Assembly: GCF_015354345.1 (NCBI RefSeq)
Contig: NZ_JADKYS010000004.1
Span: 62,001-126,000, forward strand
DNA length: 64,000 bases
From: Methylophilus sp. 14
GTDB lineage: Bacteria > Pseudomonadota > Gammaproteobacteria > Burkholderiales > Methylophilaceae
Direction: 5' to 3'
Every line of letters begins with the position of its first letter. The stretch's first letter is position 1. Below are positions 40,011 to 48,108 of this stretch, in pieces. A model generated the notes under the pieces. That model had not been told where the DNA came from, did no database searches, and saw nothing but the letters and a program-made list of their open reading frames with translations. The position numbers and the translations under genes were made by a program.

Positions 40011-40645
40011 ATAAAAGGTTGTTCTTTAGATTGGTCGTTGTAGGGTGGGCATTCATGCCCACGCGGGTTTTGTGGTTGTTTGTGAGATTTCTTTTCGCTT
40101 TTTCAGCGAGTTACTTTTCTTTGCTTGCCCAAAGAATAAGTAACCAAAAGAAATGCACCCCAGCTTCCGCTTGTTTCCTGTGCTACTCGGCTTGTCGGGC
40201 GTCAATCAAAAACTCGTCCTGACAAGCCACACAGAACGTGGCTTGTTGCGGGACTCAAACAGTTGATTGCCGACAACTCCCGCCAACCCTGCGTTGCTCG
40301 GCGCGTCAGATGGGGACCCCGAACACCATGCGACTGCAACCCTTAGCGAGTTGAAGAAAAAAAGAATTTGGTTTTTAACCGCTCCAACTTTCACGCTGCT
40401 ACTTAAATGAGAAGAATCCCATTCCATCACGCTGAGTAGCGGAGACGAAGTGGGGGTAGTCGGCCATCGTCTGTTCGAGTTCCGCGGTGGCTTGCGGGGT
40501 GTGCAAGCCGCTAGGGCGAGTTTCGATGGATGCCCACTTTGTTGAGCAACGCAAGGGAGCCGAAGGCCGTGATGGCTGGGTGCCCTCTTTTTGGTTACTT
40601 TTTTGGGGCAAGCAAAAAAAGTAACTCGCCAACAAGGCGAAAAAG
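40011..40645 (+). repeat. Large inverted-repeat element, copy C
   Basis: Lies in the 734-base gap between xthA and the convergent ampG-like gene. The core is 40091-40645. Hairpins: left ACAAGCCAC/GTGGCTTGT (40222-40246) and right GGCTTGC/GCAAGCC (40489-40509), both with 7-base loops. Upstream of the core it carries a REP-like palindrome GTGGGCATTCATGCCCAC (40045-40062) and, from about 39958, sequence shared with copy D. The element ends 21 bases before the ampG-like stop. I see no gene in it. Confidence 0.9.
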
Positions 40646-40665
40646 TGTCCTATAAAATACTACTA

Positions 40666-41910
40666 TTAACGCTCTCGCCAAGGCGCCACCCTAAATAACA
40701 GCAACATCCCCGGAATCGCCAGCACCGTACACACATAAAAAAACTGCTCCCACCCCAAGCTCTCCACCATCCCGCCCGTGAGGGCATTGAACACGGACCG
40801 TGGTACGGCTGACAAACTGGTAAACAAGGCGAGTTGCGTGGCGGTATACGCCGGGTTGGTTTCGCGCGCCATGTAGGCGACGTAGGCGGCGGTGCCTAAG
40901 CCAACGCCAAAGGCTTCGAAGCCGATGACGAATGCGAGCATACTGCGTTCAGCAGCACCTATCTCTGTAAACGGTCCGCTATCGGCCAGCCAGGCAAAGC
41001 CGAGAATAGATAAGGCCTGCACCACACCGAATACCCACAAGCCACGATTGATGCCGAGTTTGAGCATCCACAAGCCGCCAACAAAGGCGCCGACAATTTG
41101 CATGACGAGGCCGCTGCCTTTGGCGATGGCACCGATATCGGTTTTGCTGAAGCCCATGTCGATATAAAACGGGGTGGCGAGTGCGGTGGCCATGCTGTCG
41201 CCGAGTTTGTATAGCAGGATAAACAGTAATATCCACAGCACGTGCTGCCAGCCGCTGCGTTGCATGAATTCTTTGAATGGCTCTACGACCGAAGCCAGCA
41301 GGGTTTTGGGTGTGCTGACAATGGCAGGTTCTTGTGACCACAGGGTAAAGCCGATGCCGGGCAGCATAAACAGGCCGACGATCAAGAACACTTGTGACCA
41401 TGGCAGGTGATCGGCGAGGATGAGCGCCAGCGAGCCTGGGACCAGCCCGGCGATGCGGTAGGCGTTGACGTGGATGCTGTTGCCCAGGCCGAGCTCTTCA
41501 TCACTTAAAATTTCGCGACGGTAGGCGTCAATGACGATGTCCTGACTGGCAGAAAACAGGGCGACCAGGGTGGCAAGGACGGCGACCATGGTGATGTCTT
41601 GTTGTGGTTGGAACATACCCAGGCTGATGATGCTGGCAAGCAAGGCCAGTTGTGTGGCTAATATCCAGCTACGACGGCGTCCGAGTGCTTGTAGCAGGCT
41701 GTATCTGTCCATCAGCGGTGCCCATAAAAACTTCCAGGTGTAGGGCAGCTGCATAAAGGCAAAAGCGGCGATGGTTTTGAGGTTGAGACCTTCACTGCGT
41801 AGCCAGGCGGGCAAGAGTTGCAGTAGCAGGTAAAGTGGCAGGCCGGAACTAAAGCCGAGTGCCACACACATGAGCATGCGGCGCGTAAACAGGGTTTGTG
41901 TGATGGTCAT
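40666..41910 (-). CDS. AmpG-like muropeptide permease (MFS)
   Basis: 414 residues with about 12 membrane helices. The N-terminus (MLMCVALGFSSGLPLYLLLQLLPAWLRSEG...LPYTWKFLWAPLMDR) is the AmpG signature. AmpG imports GlcNAc-anhydroMurNAc peptides for recycling. E. coli AmpG has 14 helices and 491 residues, so this is the shorter type; another substrate cannot be excluded. Mpl at 32.3 kb and glmS/glmU fit a recycling route. The gene is monocistronic. Confidence 0.8.
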   Translation of the reverse strand: MTITQTLFTRRMLMCVALGFSSGLPLYLLLQLLPAWLRSEGLNLKTIAAFAFMQLPYTWKFLWAPLMDRYSLLQALGRRRSWILATQLALLASIISLGMFQPQQDITMVAVLATLVALFSASQDIVIDAYRREILSDEELGLGNSIHVNAYRIAGLVPGSLALILADHLPWSQVFLIVGLFMLPGIGFTLWSQEPAIVSTPKTLLASVVEPFKEFMQRSGWQHVLWILLFILLYKLGDSMATALATPFYIDMGFSKTDIGAIAKGSGLVMQIVGAFVGGLWMLKLGINRGLWVFGVVQALSILGFAWLADSGPFTEIGAAERSMLAFVIGFEAFGVGLGTAAYVAYMARETNPAYTATQLALFTSLSAVPRSVFNALTGGMVESLGWEQFFYVCTVLAIPGMLLLFRVAPWRER

Positions 41911-41953
41911 GCCCGCATTGTAAACGCTTTTGTCGGGCGGCTAATCGCAAGGC

Positions 41954-41981
41954 AAAAAAAAGCCAACCCTGACGGGTTGGC
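41954..41981 (-). terminator. Terminator of the xoxF-cytochrome operon
   Basis: Read on the minus strand: GCCAACCC, GTCA, GGGTTGGC, then eight T. Confidence 0.85.
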
Positions 41982-42017
41982 AACACTCGGAGATCAATGG
42001 TAAAGCGTTGGAAATGC

Positions 42018-42078
42018 AGAGTCAGTGGAGGCGTCGTTGCAAGCATGGCAGCCATATTCCAGCGCTACCACTGACTCT
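42018..42078 (-). other. Long-range hairpin in the 3' end of the xoxF-cytochrome transcript
   Basis: AGAGTCAGTGG (42018-42028) and CCACTGACTCT (42068-42078) are exact 11-bp inverted repeats 39 bases apart, between the cytochrome stop and the terminator. The loop contains further short complementary stretches. It could protect the transcript's 3' end or be processed as a small RNA. Confidence 0.45.
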
Positions 42079-42095
42079 TTATTTCACAGGGGGAA

Positions 42096-42416
42096 CTACA
42101 AACTCAATACCCACTGGACGATGGTTTTGATATCGTCGTCCTTCACTTGTGGGCTGTTAGGTGGCATAGGCATCTCGCCCCATGCACCGCTACCGCCAGT
42201 TTTAACTTTCTGAATTAACTTGGCTTCTGCGGTTTTGTCACCTTTGTATTTGGCAGCCACTTCTTTATAGGCTGGGCCAATCACTTTTTTATCTACGCCG
42301 TGGCACAGCAAGCAGCCGCTTTTTTGTGCCAGAGCTTCGGCGCCGCTGCCTGCGATGGCTGACGCGGTCATCGCCAGCAAGGCGGTGGCCAGCAAGGTTT
42401 TGTTGAATAATTGCAT
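42096..42416 (-). CDS. Small class I cytochrome c
   Basis: 106 residues. Signal peptide to about residue 22 (TASAIA), one haem site CLLCH (near 35-39), and an axial Met in the GEMPMPPN loop (near 82-85). The mature protein of about 8.5 kDa resembles the c-551/c-552 group and is smaller than cytochrome cL (XoxG/MxaG). Its start lies 13 bases after the xoxF stop, so it is co-transcribed and probably takes electrons from the dehydrogenase, directly or through another carrier. Confidence 0.9.
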   Translation of the reverse strand: MQLFNKTLLATALLAMTASAIAGSGAEALAQKSGCLLCHGVDKKVIGPAYKEVAAKYKGDKTAEAKLIQKVKTGGSGAWGEMPMPPNSPQVKDDDIKTIVQWVLSL

Positions 42417-42429
42417 CAGATTTCCTTTC

Positions 42430-44298
42430 TTATAAGCTGAATACGTTCATGCCACCGCCACCAGGTGCGGCGTTGTATTTGGTCAGCTCTTTGTAACCAC
42501 CCGCTGCCCCCAAACCGTCGGTATCGTTGGTCAGGCCCAGGTTCATCGCAACACCAGCCCAGCCACCAATGCCAGACAATACGCCTACGTATTGCTTGCC
42601 TTTGTGGCCGTAGGTGATCATGTTGCCGACCACGCCGGAACCGACCTGGAATTTCCACAGTTCTTTACCGGTTTTGGCATCCAGGGCTTTTACCCAACGG
42701 TCCAGCGTGCCGTAGAACACCAGGTCAGAGGCCGTGACCAATGCGCCGCCCCAGGCAGAGAATTTCTCTTTGTTGTACCACTGTGCTTTGCCTTTGAGGC
42801 CATCCCAGGCCATAAAGCCACCCATTACGCCATCCGGGCCTGCAAACATGGTCAGCGTCGCGCCTACCCATGGTTGGCCAGCCACATACTTGGACTCAAC
42901 AGGCTCATAAGTCATGCACACGTGGTTAAGCGGCACATAGAAGGTTTTGTTTTTTGGTGAGTAAGCCGCTGGCTGCTCGTCTTTCACACCCAATGCAGAA
43001 GGACACACGCCTTTGGCGTTGTAATCCTGGTGCGTGGAGTACTTAGGATCTTTGACCGGAATCCCTGTTTTCAGGTCAATCTTGGTTGCCCAGTTAACAA
43101 ACGGATGCATTTTTTCTGCCACTAGCAAGGTGCCGTTAGTGCGGTCAAAAGTGTAGCCAAAGCCGTTACGGTCAAAGTGTGACGCCAGTTGTTTGCCATT
43201 GGCTTCCCATAAGATGATCTCGTTCATGCCGTCGTAATCCCACTCGTCATGCGGTGTCATCTGGTAAGCCCAGCGTGCCATGCCTGTATCGAGGTCGCGG
43301 GCAAAAATTGTCATCGACCATTTGTTATCGCCAGGACGTACGTCCGGGTTCCAGGTGCCTGGGTTACCAGTGCCGTAGTACATCAGGTTCAATTTAGGAT
43401 CGTATGAGTACCAGCCCCAGGTTGGGCCACCACCGTTTTGCCAGCCGTCTTTCTGCTGCTGCGGTTTCAACCAGGTGCGTACACCCAGGTTGGCCTCAGG
43501 GTATTTCAGCTGAGACTTGTCCAGCGGCTTGAAAGCCCCGCCCATTTTGTTACCGCCATTGACGTCCTCGTAGACAGACAATGCGCTGTAATGCGGGTTT
43601 TCTTTATTAAAGTCTGCGCCAATCAGCATTTCGCTATCAGGGCCGGTGCTATAGGCTTTCCATGCCAGGCTGCCATCTTTGAGGTTGTAGGCTGAAATAT
43701 GGCAACGCACGCCGAACTCACCACCAGAACAGCCGGTAATGATTTTGTCTTTAAACACGTGTGGTACGTTGGTGTTGGCCGCGCCCATTTTCGGGTCGTT
43801 GACCTTCACGTCCCACAACTTGGCGCCGGTTTTGGCATCCAAAGCCACCAGCACGCCATTATTCTGTTGCAGGAAAATCTTGCCGTCGCCGTAGCCCAAA
43901 CCTTTGTTTACGTTGTCACAGCACAACACAGACTGCACGTCCGGGTCTTGTTTAGGAAAATAAGACCACTGGATTTTCTGGTTGTCGTTCAGGTCCAGCG
44001 CATAGACGTTGTTCGGGAACGCGGTGTGGATATACATGGTATTGCCAATCACCAGTGGCGCGCCTTCGTGGCCGCGGTTCACGCCGGTGGCAAATGTCCA
44101 TGCCAGTTTTAATTGTTTGACGTTGCTTTTGTTGATTTGTGACAAACGGCTGTAACCCTGGTTTGCGTAGTCTTTACGCGCCATCGGCCACTGGTTGTCG
44201 TCTTTCATCATGGCGTCCAGTTCGGCATTTGCCAATACGCTGGTGCTCACGCTGGCTAGCATCATTGCAGTGATGGCGAGCTTGATACGTTGTTGCAT
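42430..44298 (-). CDS. xoxF: Lanthanide-dependent PQQ methanol dehydrogenase, XoxF type
   Basis: 622 residues. GGAGG lies before the ATG at 44298, and a signal peptide ends near residue 24-25 (SVLANA). Eight-bladed PQQ propeller. The adjacent cysteines C126-C127, E194, N312 and the catalytic D354 are present. D356, two residues after D354 in EWDYDG, is the acid that marks rare-earth binding enzymes (calcium MxaF has Ala there). The enzyme oxidises methanol in the periplasm. No mxa-type small subunit, PQQ or xoxJ genes lie nearby. Confidence 0.94.
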   Translation of the reverse strand: MQQRIKLAITAMMLASVSTSVLANAELDAMMKDDNQWPMARKDYANQGYSRLSQINKSNVKQLKLAWTFATGVNRGHEGAPLVIGNTMYIHTAFPNNVYALDLNDNQKIQWSYFPKQDPDVQSVLCCDNVNKGLGYGDGKIFLQQNNGVLVALDAKTGAKLWDVKVNDPKMGAANTNVPHVFKDKIITGCSGGEFGVRCHISAYNLKDGSLAWKAYSTGPDSEMLIGADFNKENPHYSALSVYEDVNGGNKMGGAFKPLDKSQLKYPEANLGVRTWLKPQQQKDGWQNGGGPTWGWYSYDPKLNLMYYGTGNPGTWNPDVRPGDNKWSMTIFARDLDTGMARWAYQMTPHDEWDYDGMNEIILWEANGKQLASHFDRNGFGYTFDRTNGTLLVAEKMHPFVNWATKIDLKTGIPVKDPKYSTHQDYNAKGVCPSALGVKDEQPAAYSPKNKTFYVPLNHVCMTYEPVESKYVAGQPWVGATLTMFAGPDGVMGGFMAWDGLKGKAQWYNKEKFSAWGGALVTASDLVFYGTLDRWVKALDAKTGKELWKFQVGSGVVGNMITYGHKGKQYVGVLSGIGGWAGVAMNLGLTNDTDGLGAAGGYKELTKYNAAPGGGGMNVFSL

Positions 44299-44390
44299 AA
44301 ATAACCTCCAAAATGGTTGCGGTGAAGCTGAAATGTGTGGTGTTGCAAGCGTCGACAAAGGCTTCTCTTGTGACGGTGTGTGCAATGATT

Positions 44391-44406
44391 GCAACGCGCG
44401 TGCCAA
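44391..44406 (-). promoter_or_regulatory. Sigma-54 (-24/-12) promoter of xoxF
   Basis: On the minus strand the sequence reads TGGCACGCGCGTTGC, a full match to TGGCAC-N5-TTGC. It lies about 95 bases upstream of the xoxF ATG, and the adjacent divergent gene encodes a sigma-54 activator. Transcription would begin near 44380. Confidence 0.85.
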
Positions 44407-44512
44407 TCCACAGTTTCATTTTGGAAAAAGTAAAAAATAGATTAAAATCAATCGCTTAATGATGTATGAAAACAGGCGTAAAATCAGGCCGCGTGGCGGC
44501 GACTGTTCACGA

Positions 44513-44531
44513 CTGTGTCATACTGATACAG
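44513..44531. promoter_or_regulatory. Candidate upstream activator site for the xoxF promoter
   Basis: CTGTGTCATACTGATACAG is a 19-base dyad (7 of 8 pairs match) about 110 bases upstream of the -24/-12 boxes, where activator sites of sigma-54 promoters usually lie. TGTTCA repeats flank it (44504-44509, 44534 region). It also lies close to the start of the activator gene itself, allowing autoregulation. Confidence 0.5.
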
Positions 44532-44566
44532 TTGTTCAATGCAATGTGACAGGTGTGCAGTGTTAA

Positions 44567-46462
44567 ATGCCCAATAAATATTCCCCGCCCGCTTCTCAAG
44601 TGCCGCAGCCTGGTATGCGCGACGATCAGCGTGCCATTGCTGAGGCGATTGCACGTTCATGGCGGCGTTGCATGGTCAAAGGTGTGGACGAGCAGGCGCC
44701 AGCCGAAGACCAGATTATGACGGCGCAGGAACTGGCGCAGCGACTGGAAAAAAACCGTTTATTGCTGACGCATGCCGAGCCGGAAATGCTCACACTCAGC
44801 GAGCAAATTGCCCATACGCGCAGCCTGGTGATTCTGACTGACAGCGAAGGTGTGATCCTGCGCACGCGCGGTGAAGGCGTCGAAGAAAACCAGATTCGTG
44901 CTTCATTGTTGCCTGGCGCCTCATGGAGCGAAGAACACCGTGGTACCAACGCCATTGGGACTGCGCTGGTCGAGCGCCTGCCAATCAGCGTGCAAGGTGC
45001 CGAGCACTTTATGGCTTACCACCATTCATTAAGCTGCTCTGCCGTGCCTATATTTGCGGCTAACAATCACCTGGTCGCCACGCTGGATGTATCTAATGAC
45101 TTAAATGCGCCGCAACAACACACACTTGCCCTGGTCAAAATGGCCGCGCAAATGGTGGAAAATCGTTTGTTCCATGCCACGGCCGAGGGTGAGATCGGCG
45201 TGCATTTTCATGTGCGGCCAGAGTTTATTGGCACCTTGTGGGAAGGTGTGGCCTTGTTTGATGCGCAAGGCCAGTTGCAGGCAATTAACCGCAGCGGCCA
45301 GTTCCAGTTTGGCCTGCCGTTAGATCAAGACGTGTTATCCGCCCGCCGCATCCCGTTTGAAGATATTTTTGATGAGTCGTGGCTGGCATTCAAACAGCGT
45401 GGATTGTCGTCTGATGTCTTGTTCCCCTTGCGTTTGCGCAATGGCGCGCGCCTGTTTGCGCGTGCTTCCAGTCTGCAGGTGCCCGGCATTGCCAGCAGGC
45501 CAGTGCAGTCTGTGCCTCGTGAGTCAGCGGCCAGCCTTGAGTTGTTGGATAGTGGCGACCCGCAATTAAAATTAGCCATCAGCCAGGTGAAGCAAGTGCT
45601 TAACCGTGATATCCCAGTGTTGATCCTGGGTGAAACCGGCGCCGGTAAAGAATTATTTTCACGAGCGATTCATGATGCCAGTGCACGTCGGGCACAGCCG
45701 TTTATTGCGGTCAATTGTGCAGCGTTGCCGGAAGGATTGATTGAAGCTGAATTGTTCGGCTATGAAGAAGGGGCGTATACCGGCGCCAAGCGCAAAGGCA
45801 ATGTCGGCAAAATCCAGCAAGCGGATGGCGGCACCTTGTTTCTGGATGAAATCGGCGATATGCCGTTGTCGTTGCAGGCCAGGTTGCTGCGTGTGTTGCA
45901 GGAGCGTAGCGTGACGCCATTAGGTTCCAGCAAATCCATTCCGGTGAATTTTATATTGCTGAGCGCGACCAACCAGAAGCTCAAGGATAAAGTGGCTGCG
46001 GGCGAGTTCCGCAGTGATTTGTATTACCGCATCAATGGCCTGACCGTGCAGTTGCCTGCCTTGCGTCAGCGTCAGGATATGTCGCGCCTGATTCAGATGA
46101 TTCTGCAAATCGAGCAGGCGCCACAAGCCACGCTGAGTGATGAGGTGCTGGCCGTGTTTGCCGCGCATCCATGGCCAGGCAACGTGCGCCAATTGCATAA
46201 TGTGTTGCGCACGGCGGTGGCGCTGGCGGATGGCGGCGTGATCGAGCGGCAACATCTGACGCACGACTTTTTGGATGAAATGGCGGTAGAGGCTGAGCGT
46301 GACCCCGTGCTGCAACCCGTATTGACCTTGAAGGCGCAGTCCGATGAAGCGATTCGGCTGGCGATGCAACAGCAGGCGGGGAATGTCTCTGCTGTGGCAC
46401 GCCAGTTAGGCATGAGCAGAAATACGCTGTATCGTCGTTTGAAAGCGTTGAATTTGAATTAG
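44567..46462 (+). CDS. Sigma-54-dependent activator (AcoR-like, GAF-AAA+-Fis HTH)
   Basis: 631 residues. The N-terminal part (to about 205) is an AcoR-like GAF sensor region (SWSEEHRGTNAIGTAL, YHHSLSCSAVPIFA), followed by a PAS-like stretch. The AAA+ domain (about 335-560) has Walker A GETGAGKE, GAYTGA in place of the usual GAFTGA loop that contacts sigma-54, and Walker B GGTLFLDEIGDM. A Fis-type helix-turn-helix closes it (NVSAVARQLGMSRNTLYRRLK). Divergent from xoxF with a consensus sigma-54 promoter between, so it probably controls xoxF. Confidence 0.9.
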   Translation: MPNKYSPPASQVPQPGMRDDQRAIAEAIARSWRRCMVKGVDEQAPAEDQIMTAQELAQRLEKNRLLLTHAEPEMLTLSEQIAHTRSLVILTDSEGVILRTRGEGVEENQIRASLLPGASWSEEHRGTNAIGTALVERLPISVQGAEHFMAYHHSLSCSAVPIFAANNHLVATLDVSNDLNAPQQHTLALVKMAAQMVENRLFHATAEGEIGVHFHVRPEFIGTLWEGVALFDAQGQLQAINRSGQFQFGLPLDQDVLSARRIPFEDIFDESWLAFKQRGLSSDVLFPLRLRNGARLFARASSLQVPGIASRPVQSVPRESAASLELLDSGDPQLKLAISQVKQVLNRDIPVLILGETGAGKELFSRAIHDASARRAQPFIAVNCAALPEGLIEAELFGYEEGAYTGAKRKGNVGKIQQADGGTLFLDEIGDMPLSLQARLLRVLQERSVTPLGSSKSIPVNFILLSATNQKLKDKVAAGEFRSDLYYRINGLTVQLPALRQRQDMSRLIQMILQIEQAPQATLSDEVLAVFAAHPWPGNVRQLHNVLRTAVALADGGVIERQHLTHDFLDEMAVEAERDPVLQPVLTLKAQSDEAIRLAMQQQAGNVSAVARQLGMSRNTLYRRLKALNLN

Positions 46463-46476
46463 CGTGTTTAACAAAT

Positions 46477-46508
46477 AAAAAGCCCCGGCGACCCCCGGGG
46501 CTTTTTTT
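46477..46508. terminator. Bidirectional terminator between activator and PEP-CTERM gene 2
   Basis: AAAAAGCCCCGG and CCGGGGCTTTTTTT pair around CGACCC, between convergent genes. Confidence 0.9.
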
Positions 46509-46530
46509 CATGGCGTTATTGTTGAGCGTA

Positions 46531-47217
46531 TTATTTGCTGCGACGACGTGCCACAGCACCCATCACACCCAGGCCCAGCAGCATCATGGCATAGCTGTCA
46601 GCTTCTGGTACTGAGGATACGGCCGCGACCTGATCCACCTGGAAAGCCAGGGCTTGTGAGAAGCCTGCGCTGAAATTCAAGGTGTAAGAAGTGATTGGCG
46701 TAGAAACACCGCTCAAATCCCAGGAGTAGTAGTAATAGTCATCCACCGTGCCGGTATTCACAAAGTTGACCAGGGTGCCTGCAATGGCTTGGCTACCACC
46801 GTTATAGCTCAGGGTGATGGTGTAGGCTTCACCACCGAATGACGCATTGAAGTCATTGACGATGCCCTGAAATGCCAGGGAGCTGATGTTGCTTGCAACG
46901 GTATTGTCAGTGAATGTCAGGTTGCCATCACCATATAAACCAAAACCAGCGGGGTAGTAGCTGCCAGACACCTGGGTCAGCAATGCGTCGCCGGAACCTG
47001 CCACGTTACCTGCGGTGCCTGCGGCCAATTGGGCGGCTGTTAATGGGTTAGCGGCGCCAGTGTCATCAACGCGGTTACGGTTCAGCTGGTTCCAGCCATC
47101 AAACGAGACTGAGTCAGCCACATCGATAAAGCTGCTGTAAGTCGTGTTGGCTTGTGCCAGGCTGGTGATTGCAAACAGGCTTGCACCGATAGCGATGCTT
47201 AAATATTGAGCTTTCAT
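46531..47217 (-). CDS. PEP-CTERM sorting domain protein 2
   Basis: 228 residues. Signal peptide to about 23 (SLAQA), a beta-rich body with many Asn, Gly, Ser and Tyr residues and no enzyme motif I recognise, then VPEADSYAMMLLGLGVMGAVARRRSK, a PEP-CTERM tail with PEA in place of PEP. It would be sorted by an exosortase encoded elsewhere. It has low similarity by eye to the first PEP-CTERM protein at 15 kb. A Fur-box-like site lies about 120 bases upstream, suggesting iron control. Function unknown. Confidence 0.85.
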   Translation of the reverse strand: MKAQYLSIAIGASLFAITSLAQANTTYSSFIDVADSVSFDGWNQLNRNRVDDTGAANPLTAAQLAAGTAGNVAGSGDALLTQVSGSYYPAGFGLYGDGNLTFTDNTVASNISSLAFQGIVNDFNASFGGEAYTITLSYNGGSQAIAGTLVNFVNTGTVDDYYYYSWDLSGVSTPITSYTLNFSAGFSQALAFQVDQVAAVSSVPEADSYAMMLLGLGVMGAVARRRSK

Positions 47218-47336
47218 TTTACTAACTTCCTTTTGAGTAATTATTAATGACTGGCGTCTTTAATTCGCGCCAGAGTCTTTTAACTGGCTGCGTTACTCAC
47301 AAACGTCTTACCATGTATTCTTATTTAATTGATAAT

Positions 47337-47355
47337 AAGAATGATTATCATTATT
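47337..47355 (-). promoter_or_regulatory. Fur-box-like site upstream of PEP-CTERM gene 2
   Basis: AAGAATGATTATCATTATT matches about 15-16 of 19 positions of the Fur consensus (GATAATGATwATCATTATC), and the flanks GATAA on both sides extend the similarity. The 282-base gap holding it contains no other gene. The only gene reading away from it is the PEP-CTERM gene. Confidence 0.65.
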
Positions 47356-47499
47356 GATAAATAATAGATGGAAGTCAATATATCTGTTATTTTTAATGGG
47401 TAGTTTTTGTGAGGGCTAGGGCAGCATGTGAGATGCGCCCTATGGTTGGGAGGTGACATTCACCAGCTAGTGTAGGCGGCGAATAAGCTGTGGCGCCGA

Positions 47500-48108
47500 T
47501 CAGGCGCTATATTTTCTTAGGCGATACATCGCCAGATTGCCCATCAGGTTAGGCAATAAGTGCACATCCTGGCCGCCGGTAATTACTTTGCGTTCAATGA
47601 CCTGAATCTGGTGCTGCACGCAAAAATCGTCAAAATCATTGATGGTGCACAAGTGTACGTTGGGTGTGTCATACCACTGGTAAGGCAGGCTTTTAGACAC
47701 TGGCATGGTGCCGAAGGTAATCTGCATGCGGTTACGCCAGTAGCCAAAATTAGGGAAGGTGACAATCACTTCGCGGCCCACGCGCAGCATCTCTTGCACG
47801 ATGCTTTCGGTGTTGTGCATGGCTTGTAAGGTTTGCGACAAAATGACGGTATCAAACGACTGGTCTTCAAAGCCAGACAGGCCTTCTTCGAGGTTCATTT
47901 GAATCACATCGACGCCATTTTTTAATGCCGCCAGCCAGTTGGCGTCATCTTTCTCGATGCCGTAGCCAGTGGTTTCCAGGGTTTCATGCAAATGCGTCAG
48001 CAACGTGCCGTCACCACAACCCAAGTCAAGGACTTTGGCTTTTGTTTGCACCCAGTTTGTAATTAATGCAAAATCTGGGCGAATATTTGTAATTTTCGCA
48101 TTTGTCAT
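47500..48108 (-). CDS. metW: Methionine biosynthesis protein MetW
   Basis: 202 residues with a class I methyltransferase fold: [16 protein letters not shown] binds the cofactor, then GYGIEKDD and [15 protein letters not shown]. MetW accompanies MetX in proteobacteria and is reported to be needed for full MetX activity. The ATG overlaps the metX stop by four bases (ATGA), so the two are translationally coupled. Confidence 0.94.
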   Translation of the reverse strand: MTNAKITNIRPDFALITNWVQTKAKVLDLGCGDGTLLTHLHETLETTGYGIEKDDANWLAALKNGVDVIQMNLEEGLSGFEDQSFDTVILSQTLQAMHNTESIVQEMLRVGREVIVTFPNFGYWRNRMQITFGTMPVSKSLPYQWYDTPNVHLCTINDFDDFCVQHQIQVIERKVITGGQDVHLLPNLMGNLAMYRLRKYSA

